NCBI GenBank assembly: GCA_002684575.1
Contig: NYVP01000143.1
Coordinates: forward strand, 6,085-14,093
Reading direction: 5' to 3'
DNA: 8,009 bases
Origin: Verrucomicrobiales bacterium
GTDB lineage: Bacteria; Verrucomicrobiota; Verrucomicrobiia; Verrucomicrobiales; DEV007
The translations under genes were made by a program, and so were the position numbers. The notes beneath the pieces were generated by a model. It searched no databases. It had not been told where the DNA came from and saw only the letters and a list, made by a program, of their open reading frames with translations. This document shows, in pieces, positions 1 to 7,034 of the stretch; position 1 is the first letter of the stretch; each line of letters begins with the position of its first letter.

Positions 1-4
1 AATC

Positions 5-1372
5 ATGAGTACATACACTAAACGCAGAAAATTTCTTTCACTCACTGCTGGAGCTATGGGTTTTCAGATTGTTCCCAGGCATGTTCTTGGTGGTTCAAAA
101 CATACTGCTCCGAGCGAAAAGCTTAATATCGCAGGTATTGGTATAGGAGGAATGGGATCTCATAATCTTGCCCAGTGTGCTAAATCTGAGCAGATCACGG
201 CTCTGTGTGATGTTGATCACAAGTATGCAGCTAATGTGATGAAGCGATACCCCAATGCCAAACGTTTTCATGATTATCGTGAGTTATTATCGAGTAATGT
301 GGATTTTGATGCCGTCATAGTAGCAACTCCTGACCACACACATGCCGTCATTTCCGCAGCTGCGATGCATGCAGGTAAGCACGTTTATTGTCAGAAGCCA
401 TTGACTCATGATGCTTATGAGTCGCGTGCTCTGGCAAGAATTGCTAGACAGACAGGCGTTTCTACTCAGCTTGGAATTCAAGGGCATTCAGGAGAGGGCA
501 GAATGCTTATTAGTGAATGGATTTGGGATGGCGCAATCGGTGAAGTGAAGGAAGTTGAAGCTTGGTGTAGTTTATCCTATGCTCCTCATGGACATGCATC
601 TTGGAGTTCTCCTTGTAGTGATCGTCCGTCTAAGATTCAGCCGATACCAGAAGGTATGGATTGGGAAAACTGGATAGGTCCTGCACCGATGAGGCCTTAC
701 CATTCCTGTTATCACCCCAAGGTATGGCGTTGTTTTTGGGATTTCGGATCAGGAATGATGGGTGATAGGGGAGTTCACACTATTGATGCTATTGTTTCTT
801 CTCTAAAGCTTGGTCATCCTGAAAGTATTGAATGCCACCAAGTCAAAGGTGGTACTAAAGATGTCCACCCCGAAAGTGCTATCATTGAATTTCGATTTCC
901 TCAAAGAGAGGGATTCCCTCCACTTAAACTTACCTGGCGTGAAGGCTCAGAGCCCCCTAGACCAAAAGAACTAGAGGAAGGAAGAAATTTTCCAAAAGAA
1001 GGTGGAGTTATATACAAAGGTAGTAGAGGTATGCTCATGAACGATGTCTATGGTGGTAGCCCCAGACTTATTCCGGAAACGGCTATGAAGGCATTTAAGA
1101 GGCCCAAGAAAATTTTGCCACGAGTCAAAGACGGGCATGAGCAGGACTGGATTAGAGCGTGTAAAGCCGGCAAGTATGACGGTGCTGGAGCTCACTTTGG
1201 TTATGGAGGGCATCTGACCGAGATCACTCTACTTGGTAATGTTGCCAAGAAATTTCCTGGAAAGAAACTTAATTGGGATGGTGAATTGATGCGGGTTACT
1301 AACCATGATGAGGCTAATGCTTGGGTTAGACGCCCTTATCGAGATGGGTGGTCGCTTGATAAATTAGCCTAA
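5..1372 (+). CDS. Tat-exported Gfo/Idh/MocA family oxidoreductase
   Basis: This 455-residue protein looks like an NAD(P)-dependent sugar or polyol oxidoreductase acting outside the cytoplasm; the substrate cannot be read from sequence. It opens with a twin-arginine signal (KRRKFLSL, residues 6-13) followed by a short hydrophobic stretch to about residue 30. The Rossmann fold follows: dinucleotide-binding loop GIGIGGMGSHN (44-54), the TPDHTHA segment (108-114), and CQKPLTHD (129-136), where QKP replaces the EKP of classical family members; the lysine is K131. The C-terminal substrate domain has GDRGVHTID (253-261), with a likely catalytic His/Asp pair, then DWIRACKAGK and HLTEITLLGNVA (about 381-414). 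The ending LNWDGE...EANAWVRRPYRDGW is characteristic of the secreted PVC subfamily. The length is normal. The start at base 5 is chosen because it gives a complete Tat signal; too little upstream sequence is present to judge a ribosome binding site. It converges on the next gene and overlaps it by four bases. Confidence 0.93.
   Translation: MSTYTKRRKFLSLTAGAMGFQIVPRHVLGGSKHTAPSEKLNIAGIGIGGMGSHNLAQCAKSEQITALCDVDHKYAANVMKRYPNAKRFHDYRELLSSNVDFDAVIVATPDHTHAVISAAAMHAGKHVYCQKPLTHDAYESRALARIARQTGVSTQLGIQGHSGEGRMLISEWIWDGAIGEVKEVEAWCSLSYAPHGHASWSSPCSDRPSKIQPIPEGMDWENWIGPAPMRPYHSCYHPKVWRCFWDFGSGMMGDRGVHTIDAIVSSLKLGHPESIECHQVKGGTKDVHPESAIIEFRFPQREGFPPLKLTWREGSEPPRPKELEEGRNFPKEGGVIYKGSRGMLMNDVYGGSPRLIPETAMKAFKRPKKILPRVKDGHEQDWIRACKAGKYDGAGAHFGYGGHLTEITLLGNVAKKFPGKKLNWDGELMRVTNHDEANAWVRRPYRDGWSLDKLA
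1369..1372. other. Interlocked convergent stop codons (CTAA)
   Basis: The plus-strand oxidoreductase stops with TAA at 1370-1372, and the minus-strand LTD/CotH gene stops with TAG read from 1371 to 1369. The two reading frames overlap by four bases. No hairpin followed by a T-run is visible in the junction, so each transcript probably continues antisense into the other gene. Confidence 0.9.
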
Positions 1373-4300
1373 GGATTAGCAACTTTTTCTATTTTTAGCC
1401 TTAGATATTGTGAACCGCTGAGAGGAGTTGATGAGCGCATCACAATATCAACGAGCCCTTCGTCGTTGAGAGATTCTGATTGAGTGATAAAAATTTCATT
1501 AGAATTTTGCCAGACCACTAGGTCAGAAGACATTTCAAGCCTAATAGACCTACCAGTGAGGTCAGCTTGCTTTGAATATCGAATAATTAGGTGTCGATCA
1601 GAATCGAAATTGATTGTAAAAGGTGAGTTTGGAATTTGATCACTACTTCCCAGTGCATTTTCAGCAAAGTAATTTAGACCATCTCTATCACTATCCTTAT
1701 TGTCTTGGATGAATAACTCATTAAGGTCTTCGTTTCCTGGGCTTCCTTCAATGCTAGAGCTCTTGATCCAGTTATTAAAGTTGGAGTGATCTGGATTATT
1801 TTGTGGTTGGATTAATACGAGACTGAATCCTTCACCGTCAGCTTTTTCAGGCCATGGTAACTTATCATCGTAAGAAAATTCTTTAATATTATTATTGGCT
1901 AGGTCTACTAAGTGAAGACTTTCTCCACCATTAGAAAGGCTAGTACCATTATTAAACTCACCACTCGCCAAATGTTTTGACTGGTCCGGGTAGCGTGTCA
2001 GAAAAGCTGACCTATCTTTGGCGATTACAACGCGCTCTCCAGGGTCTAATATTTTCGATGATTGAAACTCGTAATCAATACCATTAATAAATCGCATCCC
2101 TGAGAGATTGGTTTTTTTCTGTCCAATGTTCATGATTTCGATAAATTCAAACTGATCCTTGTCGATGAAATCTAACTCTAATTCCTGATTACTTAAGGTT
2201 GCAGGGTTATACATAATTTCCGAAATTACGATATTGTCTTTCGATGCTTGTTCTGAGTTTGAAGTGCTTACTATTGTGACATTGTCACTGCCAACAACTT
2301 CGCCAGAGTAGTCTAACGCCTCTAAGATAAATGAATTCCGGCCAGGGGATAGTGGTAACGAAGTCGTCCAGGTATTTGAATCTGTCCATTTGATCGGGAG
2401 ACTAACAGCCGATTCTTTGATTCTGATTTCTCTTACATTAATCCATCCTTTACCCTCTATTTCAGCAGTGTTGTTAACTGTTTGAGTGTTCGGTGATTGA
2501 ATTGAGAAGTTTACTTCTGGAATTGATCTTAGCTGGGACAAGACATTCCTCGAACGGTTGTTAATATAATTTAGGTGATTGGACCAGTTTTGCCTAGGGT
2601 CAAAAGTTCTTAGGTGGTTAACCCACTTTGACATGTAATTATTGTTGTATGTGGTACTAATAATGTCATGGAGGTGACCGTAGTAGATTCTTTTTCTGGA
2701 CTCGTTTTGCGTTAGCCGACGGCACTCTGGATTAGCCGTTATGGATCGGTTTGCATCAAATGCAAAATCCATGTCATGTGGTAGGAACATTACTCTATCG
2801 TCAGGAAATGCATAATACATTCCATTGTGTTGACTCCCTGCTCCCGCATTGTCTCCGGCGCCTGATAGTACGGCATATGACATTCCACGTAACCAATGGT
2901 CAACGTGTACAACGTTTTCAACCTCAGCCTCAAAGTCCGAGTTTGATTTACTGAATAACTTTGCGTAATTCATGATTGGTTCAAAGTTATTGGCCTCACG
3001 ATTATTTTTTTTCAGATAAAACCAGCGATATTTTTCGGGATCATCACCAAGGTTCTGAACAGAAGTTCCGGTTACTCCATCAGGTTGAGGTCTTTTTAAT
3101 TCAGACGCATTAGTTGTTGTAGGATAATATATCAGCTCATATTCGAAGAGATTACCATCACCATCGTCCCCGAACTGAGATTGTAGAAAGACTTCATCAT
3201 ACCTTGCCATTTGTAGAGTTGCTCCCCTCGTGTGCTTGTCTAGTGGAGCCATGACCTTAATAAAATCATAATAGCGACTCACAACGCCTCCACTGTTGGC
3301 AATCATAATATCAAACAATAATTCAATCTGTCCCGAACCTACTCCTTCAGACCTATCGATAGCCAATGATTTATGTATTCCCCTGTAGAGCTGATCTCTC
3401 CCAAAGTTGAAATTATAGCCTACTCGAGGATCTTGACTCCTTGCCCTCTCACTACCTTTAAGTCTCATTTGGACGTCATAGTATATTTCTTCCTCTCTAT
3501 CAATGACGGTAACGCCTACCCTTCCGTTGCTCATCACTTCTGTTTCTTGATGAATGAAATCACGTTCTTCATTAGTGATGACAATCCTAAAATTATGCCA
3601 ACCATTTGTTGCAGCTAGACCATCATCAACCTTGTAAAGTGCTCTTGAGTTGGGGCCGCCTTTCGGAAAGTATGAGGAGTTACCCGTGCTGTCTTTACCC
3701 TGAACGTAGAACTGGACGACTGACTTTCGGGATTGTGCGGGAATTACTGCCTCATATTTGGTTCCACGCCTTCCCATGGTAATACTCTTAAAAGATCTTC
3801 CGTTAACTGAATAGTAAAGTCGCATCGAGCCGATACCGTCTGGGTCATTCGCTTCCACGCTGACATTAACTATTTCATTTTCTGAAGGCACCGCAGGTGA
3901 ATGAATAAGTCCTTCATAGGTTGGTCCAATATTTTCTAGGCGTTTTGAGTTTGGTTTTGAGGGTGTTCCAATGTTTGCTGGTCTATCAATAGATGTTGTT
4001 TTGGGTAGTCTATTAAAATATAGCCTAGAGTGTATCAGGTTAGTTCCTGAGACCCACCTTGCTCTAAAAGATATTTCGTATTCAGTCCCATTCCTTACCT
4101 GACTCAATAAAGTTGTTTCTATTTGGTTATGCATGTGTCCGGTTGCGGATGATGCTCGTATCCTGAGTACCTTATTGTTAGGATTATCTGGATCATTAAT
4201 AATCTCACTTTTTCGGTGGGTGCCTCTCAGTCTCCAATGATCAGTGCCTTGAGAGAAGTTAGTGTTTCTGAGGATTTGCCGGGCTCGTCCGTCAGGGTCT

Positions 4301-6918
4301 TCAATGACTTTAATGTCATCAATGAGTATTTCACCGGCATCTAAAAGACCAATATTAAACTCTCTCCATTGTGAATCTGGACCTCTGCTAGAAGATGCGG
4401 TGCCTCTGTAGCTGTAGGTTTTCCATGAGGTTTTAGTGGCTTCCTCACTTTTGCTCCAAGCTTCACCTGATTGGTTGTCGGCATATAGATCTAGTAGTTC
4501 GAGTGATGCTCCACCTCCATCGGCATCTGATGGCCATCTCCCGCTGTCAAAATAGCTTACCATATCTACCGGGTTGTTGTCTTGATCTCTAAGAATAATT
4601 CTTTCGCCTGATCTTGATAGTGATCCATCAAACTCACCAATTATTCTCGCATTAGGATATGCGTTCCCGAATAGTTCTTTATCATTTACAATGCATGCAT
4701 GTTCGCCAGGGTCGAGAAACGTTCCGGGCTGGAATTTGAACTCAATTCCATCATTAAAGTCCCATCCTTCAAGGTTAACTTTCTGAGTTGAACGATTTGC
4801 AATTTCTATCCACTGATTCCTCGAGTTTCTATAAGGAGTCCCTATGCTTCCCTCGCTGGTCCTGATTCTTGTTTCAAGGGACGCGCCAAACACCATATCG
4901 CTACTTGAAGCAGATCCTTGATGAGTCTCTACTGATAAAAGATTTTGACCTGCTTGTAGTAATTCAAATGGTATTGATATTGTCTTGATTGTTGCATTGC
5001 TAACGGTTGGGCTTGCGAATTGATTTGGATTTACTGTCCCTTCCGGCATATTAAAGCGACCTACAACCGTTCCGTTAAGATAAAAAATCGCACCGTCATC
5101 GATTAGATGGTTTAAAATTAATTCATCTGTCTGTCTTATAAGATCAATGCCTACGTTGAAATTAGTTTCGAAATAATAAGTCGTGGTTCCTGATGAATAT
5201 TCATCTCTAGACCAGGCGGTTCCTAATGGTACAGGAAGGTTTCCTGTTTCTCTCCCTATTGGGCCAATGCCTTGCTCCCATGCGTTACCCAAAGAATGAT
5301 TTAACTGATGCCAGCCTTGAGGTTGACCGTTTCCAGAGCGGTCGAATCTCCACACTGAATTAAAAGGAACAATATTAACGGTTTCGAATGTTGGTGGAAT
5401 TTCTTTTATGGCCGCTAATCCAGGAGGGTTGTAGCAAATTTCACTAATTACTACTTGGTCATTAAAACTGAATTGGTTTTTTGATAGTGGAGTAGGCCCT
5501 TGAGGAAAAAGCCATTCACCATCTTTTTCGCTGGCCCTTCCTCGTAGTCGATTAGTTTGTTCGCGAGAGTCAAGAACTGAACTTATGGACTTATTGTATA
5601 AAAATATTTTTTCACCATTCTTTGGTCTGAATCCCAGAGTGTCTTCATCAATGACAACAATCTCTTCAGTATTTAGTGATTGTTCAGGTAATAGATATTC
5701 CCTGTTGGGATCTGCCCCAACTGATATGACTATGCCTTCTAGATTAGCTGATGTCGTTCCTCCGTTTATAAGTTCAATCCAGAATTTTTCTTCGTTAGCT
5801 GATGGCAGCTCATTTATAAATATTTTCTCGGATGTCGAATTTATGGGTTCTATGATTTCGGCATCAAGTTCGATTCCAAATACAATGTCACTATTACCGA
5901 TTCTGCTTTGATGAACCTCGACCGAGATCCGGTTTTGACCTTTTATAAGACTCGATGAATCAAGAAATATGTTTTCTGACAATTCATCAACTTCTATATT
6001 TTCAGAGGCAAGTGAGGAGGAAGAAATATTTCCGTCCGGCATGTTTACCCTCAATACTTCTTTTCCATTAATGTGAACTAAAGCTCCATCATCAATTGCG
6101 TGTCTGATAATTAGTGATTTAAGATTGTCTAATTCATTTTGTTTTAGGTTAAATTCTTTTTCAAAATAATAGGTCACAACATAAGGGTCATTCCGACCAG
6201 GAAAATTTAATCGAGTCGAAATAGGAATGGTGACTCCGCTTTCGAAACCAATTCCGCCTTTTCCAGTTAACCATCCTTCTTGATTGGAATGAGATGAGGT
6301 TGACCATTCTGGGCCTAGGTCTTCACCGCTTTCATTATATAGCCATTCGTCTTCAAGTTGAATTAAAGAGATATTTTTTGATGGTATTTCAGATTCGTCC
6401 TTGGGAAAATTAACTGATCCTGGAGTGCCTCCTATTTGATTGGAAAAGGTCCAGTTTTCAGGAGGCGTGTTGGAATCGTAGGGATTAATTTTAGATAGTG
6501 TTACTCCTGAGCCGTCTGCCTCTTCTGGCCATCTTCCTCCATCATTAAAGTCTAATTCATCCATTAAACGATTGCCTTGGTTCAATAGTCTGAGTACTTC
6601 ACCTGCGTTATTAATGTTTCCTGTAAATGGACCCAGTTGATTAGGGCCTGGTTCTTTAGCAATCACCAAATATTCACCAGGGTTTATGAAGGTGCCCTCA
6701 GGTATCGTGAATCCAATACCATCGATTCTCCAGCCAGAGACATCAGTCATAATGCCCATTTGATTAAAGAGTTCAATCCATTCTCCAGTTTCCTCATTAC
6801 CAACTGGGTTGTAATGAACTTCATTGAAGACAACGACAGCGTCAGGGGATGATTCAGCTCTAATCAGTGAAATAAAAGCGCAGAATATGACAGCTATTTT
6901 ATGTCTTAATGGAGCCAT
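1369..6918 (-). CDS. Giant secreted multidomain protein with lamin-tail (LTD) domains and a CotH kinase-like domain
   Basis: The 1849-residue product has a Sec signal peptide (MAPLRHK, then a hydrophobic core; likely cleavage after IRA at residue 21). Visible units: LTD1 about 26-169 (VVFNEVHYNP, EWIELFN, WPEEADGSG, GTPGSVN); a galactose-binding-like beta-sandwich 186-355; a degenerate LTD2 about 366-480 (IFINELP, FWIELIN); LTD3 in two parts, 488-500 and 702-836, flanking a second beta-sandwich 514-685; a jelly-roll-like region about 840-970; an Ig/Fn3-like domain about 990-1090; a CotH kinase-like domain about 1107-1470; an Ig-like domain about 1470-1552; LTD4 about 1562-1728; and a C-terminal module with a calcium loop at 1742-1753. 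In the CotH part, HNGMYYAF (1364-1371) precedes HDMDFAFD (1381-1388), matching the metal/catalytic region of CotH kinases. No lipobox, C-terminal sorting tag or terminal membrane helix is visible. The start gives a clean signal peptide but no Shine-Dalgarno is seen. LTD/CotH proteins are common in PVC bacteria; their substrates are generally unknown. Adhesion, matrix binding or surface phosphorylation are inferences. Confidence 0.92.
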   Translation of the reverse strand: MAPLRHKIAVIFCAFISLIRAESSPDAVVVFNEVHYNPVGNEETGEWIELFNQMGIMTDVSGWRIDGIGFTIPEGTFINPGEYLVIAKEPGPNQLGPFTGNINNAGEVLRLLNQGNRLMDELDFNDGGRWPEEADGSGVTLSKINPYDSNTPPENWTFSNQIGGTPGSVNFPKDESEIPSKNISLIQLEDEWLYNESGEDLGPEWSTSSHSNQEGWLTGKGGIGFESGVTIPISTRLNFPGRNDPYVVTYYFEKEFNLKQNELDNLKSLIIRHAIDDGALVHINGKEVLRVNMPDGNISSSSLASENIEVDELSENIFLDSSSLIKGQNRISVEVHQSRIGNSDIVFGIELDAEIIEPINSTSEKIFINELPSANEEKFWIELINGGTTSANLEGIVISVGADPNREYLLPEQSLNTEEIVVIDEDTLGFRPKNGEKIFLYNKSISSVLDSREQTNRLRGRASEKDGEWLFPQGPTPLSKNQFSFNDQVVISEICYNPPGLAAIKEIPPTFETVNIVPFNSVWRFDRSGNGQPQGWHQLNHSLGNAWEQGIGPIGRETGNLPVPLGTAWSRDEYSSGTTTYYFETNFNVGIDLIRQTDELILNHLIDDGAIFYLNGTVVGRFNMPEGTVNPNQFASPTVSNATIKTISIPFELLQAGQNLLSVETHQGSASSSDMVFGASLETRIRTSEGSIGTPYRNSRNQWIEIANRSTQKVNLEGWDFNDGIEFKFQPGTFLDPGEHACIVNDKELFGNAYPNARIIGEFDGSLSRSGERIILRDQDNNPVDMVSYFDSGRWPSDADGGGASLELLDLYADNQSGEAWSKSEEATKTSWKTYSYRGTASSSRGPDSQWREFNIGLLDAGEILIDDIKVIEDPDGRARQILRNTNFSQGTDHWRLRGTHRKSEIINDPDNPNNKVLRIRASSATGHMHNQIETTLLSQVRNGTEYEISFRARWVSGTNLIHSRLYFNRLPKTTSIDRPANIGTPSKPNSKRLENIGPTYEGLIHSPAVPSENEIVNVSVEANDPDGIGSMRLYYSVNGRSFKSITMGRRGTKYEAVIPAQSRKSVVQFYVQGKDSTGNSSYFPKGGPNSRALYKVDDGLAATNGWHNFRIVITNEERDFIHQETEVMSNGRVGVTVIDREEEIYYDVQMRLKGSERARSQDPRVGYNFNFGRDQLYRGIHKSLAIDRSEGVGSGQIELLFDIMIANSGGVVSRYYDFIKVMAPLDKHTRGATLQMARYDEVFLQSQFGDDGDGNLFEYELIYYPTTTNASELKRPQPDGVTGTSVQNLGDDPEKYRWFYLKKNNREANNFEPIMNYAKLFSKSNSDFEAEVENVVHVDHWLRGMSYAVLSGAGDNAGAGSQHNGMYYAFPDDRVMFLPHDMDFAFDANRSITANPECRRLTQNESRKRIYYGHLHDIISTTYNNNYMSKWVNHLRTFDPRQNWSNHLNYINNRSRNVLSQLRSIPEVNFSIQSPNTQTVNNTAEIEGKGWINVREIRIKESAVSLPIKWTDSNTWTTSLPLSPGRNSFILEALDYSGEVVGSDNVTIVSTSNSEQASKDNIVISEIMYNPATLSNQELELDFIDKDQFEFIEIMNIGQKKTNLSGMRFINGIDYEFQSSKILDPGERVVIAKDRSAFLTRYPDQSKHLASGEFNNGTSLSNGGESLHLVDLANNNIKEFSYDDKLPWPEKADGEGFSLVLIQPQNNPDHSNFNNWIKSSSIEGSPGNEDLNELFIQDNKDSDRDGLNYFAENALGSSDQIPNSPFTINFDSDRHLIIRYSKQADLTGRSIRLEMSSDLVVWQNSNEIFITQSESLNDEGLVDIVMRSSTPLSGSQYLRLKIEKVANP
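1660..1695 (-). other. EF-hand-like calcium loop in the C-terminal module of the LTD/CotH protein
   Basis: Residues 1742-1753 read DSDRDGLNYFAE, a 12-residue DxDxDG...E loop with ligands at positions 1, 3, 5 and 12, followed by NALGSS. In verrucomicrobial exported proteins, such a D.D.DG..n..E.alG segment commonly precedes a C-terminal beta domain. Here that domain has IRYSKQAD, LEMSSDLVVWQ and a final YLRLKIEK strand. Calcium binding is inferred from the ligand pattern. Confidence 0.6.
2509..3600 (-). other. CotH kinase-like domain within the LTD/CotH gene
   Basis: Residues about 1107-1470. The domain opens with WHNFRIVITNEERDFI, followed by YYDVQMRLKGSERAR (the N-lobe RxKGS-type segment). 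Next come a DDGDGNLFEYELIYYPTTT stretch (1251-1269) and DHWLRGMSYAVLSGAGDN (1340-1357). The HN..YY segment leads into LPHDMDFAFD (1379-1388), bases 2755-2784 for the last motif. In characterised CotH proteins (spore coat CotH of Bacillus), acidic residues in the equivalent region bind metal and are needed for protein phosphorylation. Activity here is inferred from motif retention only. Domain edges are approximate. Confidence 0.75.
4864..5379 (-). repeat. Galactose-binding-like beta-sandwich, copy 2, within the LTD/CotH gene
   Basis: Residues 514-685 repeat copy 1 landmark by landmark: AWEQGIGPIGRETG, TYYFETNFNV, IDDGAIFYLNGTVVGRFNMP, then NLLSVETHQ...SDMVFGASLETRI. The order and spacing match copy 1 closely at the protein level, but the DNA has diverged, so this is an old internal duplication and not a recent repeat. 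The copy sits between two pieces of LTD3. Confidence 0.7.
5854..6363 (-). repeat. Galactose-binding-like beta-sandwich, copy 1, within the LTD/CotH gene
   Basis: Residues 186-355 form the first of two paralogous modules in the giant protein. Landmarks in order are GWLTGKGGIGFESG, TYYFEKEFNL, the core IDDGALVHINGKEVLRVNMP, and a final NRISVEVHQ...SDIVFGIELDAEI. The DDGA..(Y/H).NG..V.R.NMP motif is typical of a module found repeatedly in verrucomicrobial LTD/CotH proteins. Its fold and any carbohydrate-binding role are inferred from the family. Confidence 0.7.
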
Positions 6919-6966
6919 TATTTTGGGGGAATATTAATTACTAACTTATCAGACTACTGAAGAGCT

Positions 6967-6980
6967 TCAATAGCTATTGA
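6967..6980. promoter_or_regulatory. Perfect 14-bp palindrome, candidate operator
   Basis: The sequence TCAATAGCTATTGA is identical to its reverse complement. It lies near the middle of the divergent intergenic region, about where a -35 element for the rightward gene would fall relative to TATGAT at 6995-7000. It is overlapped at its left edge by a second inverted repeat, TGAAG-AG-CTTCA (6958-6969). A dimeric regulator site is a reasonable reading, but the regulator is unknown and no second copy is seen in the window. Confidence 0.4.
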
Positions 6981-6995
6981 GCCTTTGGGTGCGTT

Positions 6996-7009
6996 ATGAT
7001 AAAAATCAT
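6996..7009. repeat. Short inverted repeat ATGAT-AAAA-ATCAT
   Basis: Five-base arms flank a four-base A spacer, overlapping the possible -10 TATGAT. The position, before the start codon and partly within the putative promoter, fits an operator half-site pair better than a terminator. It is short enough to occur by chance in AT-rich DNA. Confidence 0.3.
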
Positions 7010-7034
7010 TTAAACCTTTAACCTTTTGAGAAAC

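Larger units (their letters stand above)
6919..7034. promoter_or_regulatory. Divergent intergenic promoter region
   Basis: These 116 bases separate the start codons of the leftward LTD/CotH gene and the rightward beta-propeller gene, so promoters for both must lie here or inside the genes. It holds an AT-rich patch (6930-6941) next to the leftward start, a cluster of inverted repeats (6958-7009) and a tandem AACCTTT pair (7013-7026). TATGAT at 6995-7000 is a possible -10 element for the rightward gene, but no matching -35 is seen at 16-18 bases. No convincing Shine-Dalgarno precedes either start: the leftward one is preceded by CCCCCAAAATA, and the rightward one has only a GAG four bases before its ATG. 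Confidence 0.5.

Noticed and set aside
287..1213. Short minus-strand open frames at 287-487 and 971-1213, opposite the oxidoreductase
   Set aside because: Both are shadows of a conserved enzyme gene. Their translations show no motif, signal or plausible start context.
1299..1329. CTAACC...GGTTAG inverted repeat near the end of the oxidoreductase gene as a terminator
   Set aside because: The six-base arms are separated by 19 bases, lie within conserved coding sequence and are not followed by a T-run. Chance is the better explanation.
1380..1397. T-rich stretch just after the oxidoreductase stop as an intrinsic terminator
   Set aside because: The T-runs are interrupted and no GC-rich hairpin precedes them. 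They encode Lys/Ile/Glu codons of the opposing gene.
5585..5911. 108-codon open frame on the plus strand, antisense to the LTD/CotH gene
   Set aside because: It lies wholly inside a well-supported long coding region, has no recognisable domain, and its composition follows the opposite strand's codons. Similar short antisense frames at 2751-2954, 3373-3618 and 6637-6852 were rejected for the same reason.
6977..7000. TTGAGC (6977-6982) with TATGAT (6995-7000) as a sigma-70 promoter pair
   Set aside because: The spacer is only 12 bases, well short of the usual 16-18, so the pair is not supported; only the -10-like element is mentioned.
7013..7026. Tandem AACCTTT-AACCTTT before the beta-propeller gene
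   Set aside because: Two copies of a seven-base unit are too little to claim a regulatory array; kept only as a note within the intergenic region.
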